A stretch of 64,000 nucleotides of DNA, taken from positions 51,932,771-51,996,770 of the forward strand of contig CM066737.1 of NCBI GenBank assembly GCA_033961575.1. Direction: 5' to 3'. Shown one piece after another: positions 12,829-24,004 of the stretch. A model generated the notes under the pieces. The model made no database searches. It saw only the letters and a program-made list of their open reading frames with translations, and was not told the DNA's origin. This stretch comes from Aselliscus stoliczkanus. Lineage: Eukaryota > Chordata > Mammalia > Chiroptera > Hipposideridae. A program made the position numbers and the translations under genes. The stretch's first letter is position 1. Each line of letters begins with the position of its first letter.

Positions 12829-13370
12829 CAGGATGTAAAGCACACCATAGGGAATATAGTCAATGGTATTTTAATAGCTCTGTACAATGTCAGATAGATA
12901 GTAGACATTGTGGGGTTATTACTTTGTGGGGGGGTGTAAATGTCTAATGATTATGTTATATTGTACACCTGAAACTAATAAAAAAAAAGACATCATCAAG
13001 ATAAGTCCAGGAACCATCTGACACAGTACCATGCTATCATAATATTATTGAGTATCTTCCCTATGCTGTGCATTACATCCCCATGATTTATTTGTTTTAT
13101 ACCTGGAAATTTGAATTTCTTATTCCCCTTCAACTTTTAGCCCCCTTTTTAAATGTTTTAATTACAGTTGACATTCAACTATTTAATATGAATTTCAAGT
13201 GTACAGCATAGTGGTTAAACCTTTATAGAATTTAAGAAGTGATCCCTCTGACTAGTCTAGGACCCTATACATAGTTATTACCATATTATTGACTATATTC
13301 CCTATGCTTTATTTTATATTCCTAAGACTACTTTGTAACAACCAATACTTATACCTGACAAAATAGACTT
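12515..13370. mobile_element. Mosaic of L1 3'-UTR pieces in both orientations around a (TA)n tract
   Basis: About 12515-12600 and 13000-13350 read like L1 3' UTR on the minus strand. About 12600-12775 and 12826-12990 read like the same region on the plus strand (gaatatagtcaat, cacctgaaactaataaaa). Several truncated copies abut. Confidence 0.6.
12774..12825. repeat. (TA)n microsatellite
   Basis: About 25 uninterrupted TA dinucleotides inside the L1 3'-UTR mosaic; length is likely polymorphic. Confidence 0.95.
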
Positions 13371-13795
13371 TACAACAAAGATTATAACAAGTGAACAAGA
13401 ATGACCCACTAATTCCACTTCTAGGTATTTATCCGAAGAAAATCAAAACACTTTTGAGTGGATTTATACATCCATTTGTTCATTGCGGCATTGTTTACAC
13501 TGGCCAAGATGTGGAGGCAGCCTGGGTGTCCATCAATTGGTGAATGGAGAAAAAATAGGAGGTACATATTATATACAATGAAATAGTGCTTGGCCAAGGA
13601 GGGGAATAGGGTCTTGGCATCTGTGGTGTCATGGATGGGACTGGACGGTATTGTGCTGAGTGAAGTTATCAGACAGAGAAAGACAGATGCAATGTGAGTT
13701 CGATTGTATGTATGTGGAAACTAAAGAACAAAATAATCAAAAAAACAAGAGAAACAAACTCACAGATACATAGAACATTTTGATGGTTGCCAGAC
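13370..13795 (+). mobile_element. L1 3' fragment (ORF2 C-terminus)
   Basis: Plus-strand text such as ttccacttctaggtatttat and ggaggcagcctgggtgtcc is the end of L1 ORF2 running into the 3' UTR. A parallel copy is at 49010. It ends abruptly at a partial SINE (13797). Confidence 0.75.
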
Positions 13796-13796
13796 G

Positions 13797-13867
13797 GGAG
13801 GGACCCAAACCGGAGCCGCTGGCTTCCCAAGCCAGTGCTTAACCACCATGCTACTCGGCCGGCCCTA
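13797..13867 (-). mobile_element. Truncated type A SINE joining two L1 pieces
   Basis: Only the 5' two thirds of the SINE, on the minus strand (aaccggagccgctggcttcc to cggccggccct), is present. The ggcagtgtcactggccctca segment and A-tail are missing, which suggests a deletion or recombination joined L1 sequence to the SINE interior. Confidence 0.8.
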
Positions 13868-15540
13868 TTTTATTCTTTATTTCCCTCTAATGTATTATTC
13901 ATTTCCATTATTTTAGTCTTTATTTCTGACTGGTTCTTTTTTATGTTTTCTATCTTTCAAGCTTATGTGTCCCGTCTCTTTGCTGAAGTCCTTACTGAGA
14001 TCATCGAGCGTCCTTATAACCAGTGTTAGGAACTCTGAGTCTAACAGATTGCTTTTCTCCATTTTGTTTAGCTCTGGTCCTGGAGCTTTGTTCTGTTCTT
14101 TCACTTGGGACACATTTCTTTGTCTCACCATTTTGGCTGCCTCCCTGTGTTTGTTTCTATGTATTAGGTAGGGCTGCTATGTCTCCCAGTGTTAGTAGAG
14201 TGGCCTCATGTAGGAGGTGTGCTTTGGGATCCAGTGGCACAGTCTCCTTTGTCACCTGGGCCGGGTGTTCCAGGTGTATCCCTTGTGTGGGTTGCGTGTG
14301 CCCTCCTGTCATAGTTGAACCTTGGTTGCTGTATGCATGTCAATTGGAGGGACAGGTCCTTGGGCTGATTGTGAGGACTGGCCATGACTACAGTGGAGGA
14401 GCTGTTGTGCAGGTGCTGGCCCTATGGAGCAGGATTCACATTAGCAGAGCTCTGGTTGAGGCTCAGGCTTTTCTTTGGTGGTGGTCCTTGGAAGTGGTGG
14501 AGTAATACTCTAGCTCTGGTCCAAAATTGGCTACCAGGTGAGCCAGCCCCAGGATCTCCTGGGAGGGGACTCACTGCAGTCCAAGTTCAGCCACAGCCTA
14601 TGTCCTGCTTGGGTCTCCCTGGCATGAATACAAAGAAATCCACAGATGGCCACCACCTGCACTGGACTTGGAGGTACCTCAAAAGGCAAAGTCATGAACC
14701 CAGGCTTGCTGCTGCTAGTGCCAGCCTTGGGACTACTAAGCAGGATGTATGGAACACATTGAAACCAGATACTGCTTGTTTGGACTTTCTCAGCCTTTGG
14801 GAGATTTTTAGAAAGTCTGAAGCATGAGCCAAGATAGGCCATGGAAAAGCCACTTGACGTGGCTTGGGTGGGCAAGCAAGTTGGGTGGGGTGAGGGTCTC
14901 AGGGAATCACCACGGCAGGGTAGACAAATGATGTTAGTCATGTTGATGGAGACTCAGGTATGGTGGCTTCCACTTATGCAGACAAGGAGGGGGAAGGCTC
15001 GACAAAAAATGGATCCTGACAGAACTTCTGTCTGGAAGAAAGCTCACCCGTCAGCACTTGCTGTGAAGCCAGACAACTCAGATAGTCCACATATATATCC
15101 CTGGTACCTTTCAAGCAACTGCGCCAGTACTGGATCTCAGAGTGAGTGAGTCCATCAGCAAGTAAGTCCATATATGGGCCTTAAAGAGGTTCGCCTGGGA
15201 GTCTAGCTGCCCTCCTCTCACCCTGCCAAAATTTCCACTGTTTTCCACAGCCAGAAATTGTGGGGACTTCTCTTCCCAGCACTTGAACACTGTGCTGGGG
15301 ATCCTGACGTGGGTTTGGGACTCGTTGCTCCTCCGGGTGGCTCCTCTGCAGCCAAGATATTCCTACCGATTTTTAATGGTCATATGTGGATGTGTGACCA
15401 GCCCATTCCGGGCCTCTGCCCCTGCTACTAGTCTCAAGGTGGCTTCTTCTGTATGTCCTTGGTTGTAGGACTTTGGTTCAGCTAGACTTCAGGTGATTCT
15501 CCATGATGGCTGTTCTGTAGTTTAGTTGTAATTTTGATGC
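13868..15540 (-). mobile_element. Second L1 5' part (ORF1 N-terminus and 5' UTR)
   Basis: Parallels 8720-10330: both share ctatgtattaggtag and a similar following order. The minus strand at 13913-14131 has a 72-codon frame with LLDSEFLTLVIRTLDDLSKD, coiled-coil-like and charged, as in ORF1. The remaining about 1.3 kb is GC-richer. The open frames here (up to 160 codons at 14023-14505) are on the opposite strand and lack domains. Confidence 0.65.
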
Positions 15541-15557
15541 TGTCAGAAATGGGTACG

Positions 15558-15687
15558 GGTCCGGCCGAGTGGCGCGGTGGTTAAGCGCTGGCTTGGGACG
15601 CCAGTGGCCCCGGTTCGGTCCCACATATGAGGGCCAGTGACACTGCCCTCAAAAAAACAAACAAAAACAAAAACAAAAACAAAAAAA
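15558..15687 (+). mobile_element. Type A SINE
   Basis: Near-consensus head with a (CAAAAA)n tail. Target-site duplication gaaatgggtacg. Confidence 0.92.
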
Positions 15688-16009
15688 GAAATGGGTACGA
15701 TTTTTACATGTATAAAATGACACTATTAAAAAACTGGAAGAAAACATGCGAGAATTATTTCATAATCTTTCAGAATCTTTCAGGATTATTTTATAATCCA
15801 AAAATCATAAATGACCTCTGAAAAACACACAGAGACACATAAACACACACACGCACACACCCAGCAAAGGCAAATAAACTAGGGGGAAATAAATGCAACT
15901 CACAACGTAAGGGGTAATCTTCCTACTATATAAATAGAATATTGAAATATGTAAACACCTACAATCTAGTAGAAAAATGGGCAAATGATATGAATAGACC
16001 ACTCACAGA

Positions 16010-16600
16010 AAACACAACTGATTCTTAGACCTATGAAAAGATGCTTAATCTCACTCTTAATAAGAGAAATGCAAACTAAAAGTACATTCAGAGACCATTT
16101 TTCATCTATTGGAGTGTCAAAAATCCAAGTTTAATAACAGAGTTGGTGAAGCTATAGGGAAATTAACCTTGCATATTGCTCAACCAAGAATAAATAATAC
16201 AAGTTCTTGGGAGGGCAATATCCAAAAAAATATATAAGTACATATACCATTTGATCTAACAAAACCACTTCTAGTAATCGTATAAAGATAATCCCTTATT
16301 ATGGAAAGGCAATCTATTAAAGTTGTATATCTTAGTGGCGCTATTTGTAGTAGCAAAAATTGAAAACTACCTAACTGACCATTTCTAGGGGACTGGTCTA
16401 ATAAATTATGGTTTATACACACAATGAAACACAATGCAGCTATAAAAAGTAATGAGGACGTTTTGCATATATTGATATTGGATGTCTACAATATATATTA
16501 AGTGAAAAACAAAGGTTAAAAATTTGTTAAACATATTACCATTATATAAACAAAAGGACACTATGGTTTCTTATTATACTGGACCTGTATACTTTTCGAA
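16010..16600 (+). mobile_element. Old L1 ORF2 3' fragment
   Basis: Degenerate plus-strand L1 (gagaaatgcaaactaaaagt, ttatggtttatacacacaat) leading toward the 3' end. No open frame. Confidence 0.7.
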
Positions 16601-16610
16601 CAGTTCGACT

Positions 16611-16718
16611 TTTTTTTTTTTTTGAGCGCAGTGTCACTGGCCCTCATATGTGTGATCCAAACCGGGCCCGCTGGCGTCCCAAGCCAGCACTAAACCACCG
16701 CGCCATTCGGCCGGCCCT
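16611..16718 (-). mobile_element. Type A SINE
   Basis: Reverse copy; duplication cagttcgact/cagttggact. Confidence 0.9.
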
Positions 16719-17264
16719 ACCACAGTTGGACTCTTAATTTCTATTTCAAAGCACCAATTTCACTAACATGGCTGAAATTTAATCTCAATTGGAGTTCCCG
16801 CCTCATTTTGAAATGTTTGTGCCTAAGTTATGGAAAACTTAAGCAGTTAGAAGGTGCTGAGGAGTGGGACAGTCTAGTCCAGGCTAGAATTCATTGAGAT
16901 GTTCCATGTCAATAGTTTGCATGGATTGCTGCTGAGTTAGTGCCTAACTACATCCGCTGGACTCTTTCACATCTCTCTGGTACTTCTATGCCACTCATGG
17001 GTGCACAAGAAATATTCTGCTGCTTCTGCACCTGATTGTACATAGAGAATTCTCTTAAATGCTACATCTACTTAAATTCTATGCAATCCTTTAGAGTCTT
17101 GCTTTTTCCTCAGTATTAAGTTCTAGTTAGGAAATTTAGAATAGGTCCCTTCTGTTCTTGAATCTAAGAAAACTATCTAGATGTACTGCAAACCTCCTCA
17201 GAGATCATGCTCAACCATACCCCTACAATCTATGTTCTGATAGAGATGTTAAAAAGTATTTATG

Positions 17265-17368
17265 GGGTCGGCCAAGTGGCACGGTGGTTAAGTGCTGGCT
17301 TAGGAAGCCAGCGGCCCCGGTTCAGGTCCCATATATGAGGGCCAGTGACACTGCCCTCAAAAAAAAAA
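17265..17368 (+). mobile_element. Type A SINE
   Basis: Duplication aaaagtatttatg on both sides. Confidence 0.9.
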
Positions 17369-17498
17369 GTATTTATGTATTTAAATAATTCCCCCCTTTA
17401 TTGGGAGGAGTATCTAGTTAGTATTCATTTGATTACCTTAAAAGTATAATAATAATATGTACCAATACTACATTTTTAAAAATTAGGAATAAAAAGGG

Positions 17499-17610
17499 TT
17501 TGTTTGTTTGTTTGTTTGAGGGCAGTGTCACTGGCCCTCACATGTGGGACCGAACCGGGGCCGCTGACTTCCCAAGCTAGCGCTGAACCACCACACCACT
17601 CGGCCCGCCC
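17499..17610 (-). mobile_element. Type A SINE
   Basis: Reverse copy with (CAAA)n tail; duplication aggaataaaaagg. Confidence 0.9.
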
Positions 17611-18058
17611 TAGGAATAAAAAGGTTTTTAAATCACTTTCCTTTCCAGGCAAATGAACAGAACTGGCCCTCTCATATATCAATTCACCAGTCTACCTAAT
17701 AGAAATGGTAAAGCGCAATGAGCCAAAAGAAATTTTAAAAAGAAACAGAAATTTCTTCCAAACTTAAAATCTTTATTACCTCTTGCCTTCCCTACCTTAA
17801 TAAGCACATAAGATGCTATCATTGCTCATGGTATAGGAGAGACTGCCCACGTTGCAGTCAATGGGGAAACGTCTCAACTGATAGGACAACAGCACCTAGG
17901 ATTCATGAGCCTGGATATGGAAAAGGAAGGGTCTATGGATCTATTCTCTCTACATTCCCTCCCACAGAACAACCTGTGTGACACCCACCTAGCCAAATTC
18001 ATTGATACACTTGTCCCAGATAGTTGTCATCACTCTAAACTCAACAAACTGCTGCATA

Positions 18059-18635
18059 CAAAGGTGTGACAATTAAGTTCGTGAACTTTTTGCAGTGATG
18101 TTGCTAATCTTTTTTTTTTTTGATATGAGAGGTGTTATTTATTATGAATTTGTACCAACTGGACAAACGGTAAACCAAGTTGACTATATGGAAGTGCTCA
18201 AAAGGCTGCATGAAAAAGTTAGACGACTTGAACTTTCCATCAAAATGTCATGGCTCTTGCATCACAACAATTCACCAACTCACACGGGACTGTCTGTGAA
18301 GGAGTTTTTTAGCGAGTAAACAAATAACTGTATTGGAACACTCTCCCTACTCACCTGATCTGGCCCCCAATGACTTCTTTCTTCAACTAAAGATAAAGGA
18401 AATATTGAAAGGAAGACATTTTGATGACATCCAGGACATCAAGGGTAATAGAATGACAGCTCTGATGGCCATTCCAGAAAAGGAGTTTCAAAGTTACTTT
18501 GAAGGGTGGACTAGGTGCTGTTGTCAGTGCGTAGCTTCCCAAGGGGAGTACTTCGAAGGTGACTGTAGTGATATTCAGCAATGAGGTATGTAGCACTTTT
18601 TCTAGGATGAGTTCAGGAACTTGTCAGACCACATG
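18059..18635 (+). mobile_element. Internally deleted mariner, copy 1
   Basis: Starts after a TA with aggtgtgacaattaagttcg and ends with a mutated inverted copy (acttgtcagacc). The interior keeps only the C-terminal part of a mariner transposase: a LHHNNSPTHT block (about 18258), HSPYSPDLAPNDFF (about 18339) and a C-terminal EYFEGD. The N-terminal DNA-binding domain and first catalytic block are missing. The frame is broken near 18320. Copies at 35221 and 41254 share the same deletion. Confidence 0.85.
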
Positions 18636-19269
18636 TCATCTAACATTCAACCCTGCAGATAAATGTCTGCCGCTGTGCTACTAGATACAACAAATGAACA
18701 CTTCACTAAACATGAAACTTCTTAGTATCTCAGATACCCCAACCTTCTTACACCAGATCTGATATGTTGCAACAGTTGCACTCTGACGCTACATAAACAA
18801 AATACTTCCTTAGATGTCAACTGGCTCCTGTCTGAGATCGGATTAAGTGAAGTATTTGGGGAAAGGGATATGGGATCTGCCATTGGGGCAATTTTGACCT
18901 CGATAGTGGTGGCCTTCTCTACTCTCCTATATTTGCCCCACCTCATTCAAATTTTTCCAATTCCACTCAAGGACTCTGCCCACCAGGAGGGGCTTCTGCT
19001 TGATTGACACCTATGACAATCAATGATTTTTACACTCCCAGCATTGTGTGTGTCCCCCTTGGGGTATTATATATTTTTTAAAACTCATGCCTTCGATATT
19101 CCTATCAATGTACCATTTATATATGCGGAATTGATTAAAGACTTCCAAATATTCAAACCAGACCCTCTCATTGAGCATATCACACTAAATTGAGTAAAAG
19201 GAGAATTCCAGAACCAAGTAGACTCTGGTTACTCAGGATTTGTTATGTAACATTATCATCTGCTCATGC

Positions 19270-19520
19270 ATATGCTCCAAACACCTTTTTCCACTGTCAG
19301 GGTCATTCAATTAGAAAACAGTGTGCAACCTGTCCTTGACCTCTACAGAAGTCATTAATGATACTACTTCAGCACTGGAAGCACAGCAGACTAGCCTCAG
19401 TTCCTTGGCCCGAGTATAGCCTTCAACTTCCTGCTGGCAAACCAAGGAGGGGTCTTGTTATTGCCAGCACTTCATGTTGCACCCAAATTACTGAAACTGG
19501 CAAAGTAGAAATGTGCATCA
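19270..19520 (+). pseudogene. Decayed endogenous retrovirus env (transmembrane subunit) fragment
   Basis: Short stretches in different forward frames recall a gammaretrovirus-like transmembrane envelope. A Ser-Leu-Ala-Arg-Val piece is followed by LLANQGG (about 19431) and, after a frame change, a Ser-Cys-Cys-Thr piece with ETGKVE (about 19470-19510). The order matches the immunosuppressive-region plus CX6CC arrangement of such proteins, but frameshifts and stops break it everywhere. No LTR, gag or pol was recognised nearby; flanking 18640-19270 may belong to the same provirus but shows nothing diagnostic. Non-functional. Confidence 0.55.
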
Positions 19521-19814
19521 TAAGACTTAAGTAAAAAGCCTCCTCGTTCCTAAAGTAAATCAATGGTTTACAGGCCGTCAATTCCTGGCTTGGCAATGGT
19601 TGGGGCTCATAGTTACACTCAATCCTCCAGTCAGACTTGGAATAATTTTGATGATGACCATGATCCACTGTGGCCTCAGAATAATTACCAAATTTTTGAC
19701 ATAACTCCTCAAAGTCCAACCCATTCATTTCCATGATGGAGTAGCCTATGTTTCTCACTGAGGTCCTAAAAAAATCAAAGGATGGAACTGAGAAGTCCTG
19801 GATAAAAAACTATC

Positions 19815-20115
19815 TGCTTTGCTTTTAGTTTTATATCCCACATATCAGCGACAGCAACAAAGCAACTAGGCAAACAAATAAAGAAACAAAAACTCATAGA
19901 CATAGACAGAGTTTAGTGGTTATCAGACGATAAGGCGGGGTGTGGGGGGACTGGTAGATAATGGTAAAGGGGGTCAAATATATAGTGATGGAAGGAGAAC
20001 TGACTCTGGGTGGTGAACACACAATGTGATATATAGATGATGCATTACAGAATTGTGCACTTGATACCAATATAACTTTATTAACCATTGTCTCCCCAAT
20101 AAACTTGAAAAAAAA
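19815..20115 (+). mobile_element. L1 3'-UTR insertion
   Basis: Plus-strand L1 3' UTR (gatggaaggagaactgactc, ccccaataaacttgaaaaaa) with a short A-tail. Flanks resembling aaactatctg on both sides may be the target-site duplication. Confidence 0.75.
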
Positions 20116-20929
20116 CAAACCTATCTGTGATGTTTCAGGCCAAGCCATAGGTGATTACAAAGGCCTAACCCACATGAGACTTCGTGCACAGCCAATGCAT
20201 GGCAGTCTCTCTAGGGAGTTGTAGTCAGGAATTTGGGCCCCTGACTATCTGCAAACAACTGTCTTCATTGAAAGGTCTCTGGAGTCTTGGTGGAAAAATA
20301 GGGAATCCTTGATGACACTTGTTATGCACTCTGACTCAGTAGTTTTCCATCCTAGCTCTTTCCCGTCTCCTTTCGCTCATCCCACACTCAGGTCCATAAA
20401 CAAACAAACAAACACACAACAACAATAACAACAAAAAACCAGCAGGACATATTTGCTGCAAGCTCTCTCAGCAGTGAAACAATTTTGCATGTCTGTGCTG
20501 ATCCATCTGACCCTCTTCCATGAGGAAAAATGGAACAGTGAGGAAAATGGCACTTTCTCTGGTTTAACTTTTTGCTTATGCTGTCACAGTAAGTGACTTT
20601 CATTTTGGCAGTCTTCATCAGCTACTCTGACACCTGGCAGTACAGCTTGCTCCAGCTCAGCTAAGCTCCTGACAGAACTTAATTTTCGTGAATAATCCCA
20701 ATAACCACATACAATTAACAGCATCTTCCAAAAACACTTGAATGCGGCAGTAATATTCTGTTTTGTTTTTTTTTTTAACTAAAAATAAAGTAGCCTCTCA
20801 GCCATTTTATTGTTTTATTTAAATAGTTTCTGGCTATAATTCAGTAACTTTTTAGTTGATTTGAATCCATTTCCACATTTGAGATGGCTTAATTCCTTTG
20901 ATACTGTTGGTTGGCAACTTGGCACATAC

Positions 20930-21019
20930 CTTTTGTCCCCGAGGCCCTGGAGGCCCTTCTGGACCTGGAAATCCAGGTAAACCTGGATGGCCTTCCAAAC
21001 CTGGAAATCCTATCTCCCC
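20930..21019 (-). CDS. COL4A5: COL4A5 exon 3 (first Gly-X-Y triplets)
   Basis: On the minus strand this 90-nt exon gives thirty codons in unbroken Gly-X-Y register. It starts [17 protein letters not shown] and ends GPPGPRGQK. It is flanked by a tttcag acceptor and a gtatg donor. Length, phase and sequence match exon 3 of mammalian COL4A5, the start of the collagenous domain. Every glycine is present. The first triplet is Gly-Glu-Ile where I remember Gly-Glu-Arg in human; this is an X-Y position and so tolerable. The open frame runs past both splice sites for a short way, but those extensions have no collagen pattern. Intron 2 upstream is 22.1 kb and intron 3 downstream is 18.0 kb. Confidence 0.96.
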
Positions 21020-21302
21020 CTGAAATTGAACATAAATGAAAGGTAAGGTCATTTGTAAATTTTCAAGCACAGGCATCTCTGAGATTCAAAAACATCAAAC
21101 AACTATCTAGAGAAAACTAACTTAATAATAAAAAAATCACAGTATCAACTAACATGGGGAAACCTGTAACATGTAAATAAAAAAAACACAAACTACTCTG
21201 AATTTATATCACATATGGTAATGTAATCTTGTGCCTTCTTGTAAATGTAAAAGGTATATCAGAGATGAAGTGTGATTTAAACATACTGAAGTCAAGAGTT
21301 TA

Positions 21303-21759
21303 GGGCCGGCGGAGGGCGCGTTGGTTGAGAGCTGACTTGGGACACCAGCGGACCCGGTTCGGATACCACATATGAGGGCCAGTGACACTGCCCTCTACAG
21401 CTAAGATGGTGAACAACAGCTCCACCTGGAGCTGGGCGGCTGTGAGTCCCGAGGACGGCATAGCTGCAGCCCCTGCTGCAGTGGACTGCCATAGGCTACA
21501 GTGAGTGGCCGGCAGCCAGCCTAAGTGGCCAGCAGCCGGTGAGAGCTGCAAGAGCTGCTGTGAGTGGCCATCCAGAGGCCGGTGACCCATCTGCCTCACC
21601 CGTGAAGAGCACAATGATGATTCCAACATGGCCCAGTGAAGCGAAGTCCTCCACAACTAGACTGAAGAACAAAAGGACAGCAACTTGTCTGTTCCCCTTC
21701 CCCGGTTCCTGAACGCTGTTCCTCTCCCCCAATTCCCCAATGAAATCTTTAAAAAAAAA
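21303..21759 (+). mobile_element. Type C compound SINE
   Basis: Forward copy, useful for reading the build: tRNA-like head (21303-21405), body with repeated gagtggcc/ggcagccag modules, tail ccccaattccccaatgaaat then A-run. It is 283 bp upstream of exon 3. Confidence 0.9.
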
Positions 21760-24004
21760 GAGGGAGATTTTAACAGGAAAGATGTTAACAAAATGAGGAA
21801 AGTAGGTCTGCAGAGGTTAAATGAAATAAGTATGGTGCAGGGATGAAGAAGGGTAAAAGGAAACCATCAGAGAAGCTTTCAGATTTGTTGTAGAGTAGAA
21901 GAGTTGAAGGATTACAAAGAATGGAAATTCATTAGCTGACTGGAGATAAATTATCCAGAAAAAGACTTTATCTAGCACATTAAAAATTTTATATTTTTTT
22001 CTGATTGTAAAATTAATACAAAAAATAAAAGTTTATTGTATAGAACAAAAAAAAATAGAAAGAAAAAAACCACAAGTAATTCCTCTAATCAGAATTACTA
22101 TTTGAATTGTGACTCAAGTCCCAGTTCTAACCATAGCACTTATGACCACCAACACAGGGCTGCCTACCTACCAGTAAGGCTCTCCCACATCTCACCAGCA
22201 TCTACTCTGTAAGGCTGCCTGATGTGCATATAGGTACAGCCAGAGAGGTGGGCGGAGCAGAGCTACTATATGTACCAATATACCATTAGATCAACACAGT
22301 GGTGTTACTTATCTTGTACACAGCTAATCATAGTAAGAGTGTGAACCCCCAACACCACTAGGGAATCCAATCACAGAAATTCTCCATTATCAAGCTTAAC
22401 AACCCTGAGGGTTCATTGCTTCATGACATATGCGCCCAACTACAGGGCTGCAAGCAGCTCCTCTACTTTCCTAAGCCTTAAAGGCTGAGTCTCTGGCCAG
22501 AGGCTCTGTACCTCACCTGTGAACCCTCTTACTAAATCCTACCCACAATGACAGCCTAGATAGCACCTAAGAAAGCGAAAGCATCCATATCTACAAGGCA
22601 AGTAACCAATGGACCACTGAAGGTACATTCGCCTGGAGGTTAAGGTATAGTAGACTTTTATGCATGTACCCAGAATGTATATGTGAGAGTGTGTGTGTGT
22701 GTAAGTACGCATTAAATTTAGTTTAGATAGCTAATTTTATACTGAATAATTTCTTATGTTGAATCATTCTATAATAAATACAAGTACTTTGAAAAGGCTA
22801 CTTCTGGTTAGTTTCCACCTATTAGTTCAAAGACAATGAAGCAAATATCAGCGAATTAATGGTAGATCTAAACATTCCTGCAACTTTGACAACAATTATT
22901 GGCATATTACTATATTTTCTCCATATTTTATATAAACATGTCCCTTTGTTATTTTAATTAGTCATAGAACTATGATAATTTAGTATTCATCAACCTCAGC
23001 CCAATTATTTTGAAGGAAATAGAGCAAGAGAGGAAAAATAAAAGATTCAAAAATTTTAGAGCTGGATTTCCTCAAATCATTACGTAGCCCATTCCTGGCC
23101 AAGCTGGTAGTAGAAATCTGAGGAACTACCAGTCAGAAAGGAAGCTAGGAGGAAAAAAAGAAATCTACTTTGAGTACATTTCCATAAGTGGAAACATAGC
23201 TACATTTTGGGATCTCTGCTAGTATTTAGAACATATCTCTCCCAAAACTTGAGGATAACCCTTGAAGAGAACTATGTTTTGTCAGAAGCATTACTGCTAT
23301 CTGAGCTACAGATAAGAGAGGAATAAACTAGAAGTTGAAAGTAGAGGGTGTTAAAAAGTTTAACTATGTTGGTATTAAAAAACAACAACATATACTCATA
23401 AGTTATATATCCTGAAATCGCCTCAAACTATCTAGTTGAGTAATATTATACTAAGGAAGATAAAACAGTAGTAAAAATAATTGCAAGAGCAATCCCCAAC
23501 CTTTGAAGTTAGAAAGTTTCCTGGAGTACAAAGTATACAAGCCTTCCATGAAGAGAGGGTGAGGGATACCTAATTCCTAACAGATTGTAGGAACGCTGAC
23601 ATTCATTGTGTGCCTACCCTTTGTTACTGGCTGTCAGGAAATCATTTAATCCTTACAATTAATACAGATTTTACTGTAATTTGCTAACACTCACAAACAT
23701 AGAAAATAGCACAGTATATCCATTTCTGAAGGCCAAACTTAAAAAGAACTCATTTTATGTTGCTTGCCCATATTTGGATAAAAAATTTATTCTTATTTTT
23801 CTTTGCAGAATAATCTTTCTCTGCCTGTCCCTTAAATATTGGTATTACTTTGGATTTCTTTTTTGACTCTTTCTCTCATTTTCTCTAGGAAATCTCAAAT
23901 ATCAACACATTTTGTCCTAAAAGATCAGCTTACAGGGCGAATTGTCTTAAATATCTCCACTTGAACATCACACAGGCACCTAAAACTCAACAACAATAAT
24001 AATA

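Larger units (their letters stand above)
2917..20929 (-). other. COL4A5: COL4A5 intron 3 (18.0 kb)
   Basis: Bounded by the gtatg donor of exon 3 and the cag acceptor of exon 4. Most of it is L1 fragments, SINEs and mariner. Stretches where I recognise no repeat are 2917-3378, 10331-10650, 11146-11260, 16719-17264, 17611-18058, 18640-19260 and 20116-20929. The listed elements account for the rest. Confidence 0.9.

Noticed and set aside
14023..14505. 160-codon open frame, the longest in the window
   Set aside because: Antisense to an L1 5' region; the hydrophobic composition reflects base composition and no family is recognisable.
20852..21076. Full 74-codon frame as a coding region
   Set aside because: Only the central 30 codons have the Gly-X-Y pattern; splice signals bound exon 3 exactly and the ends are intron.
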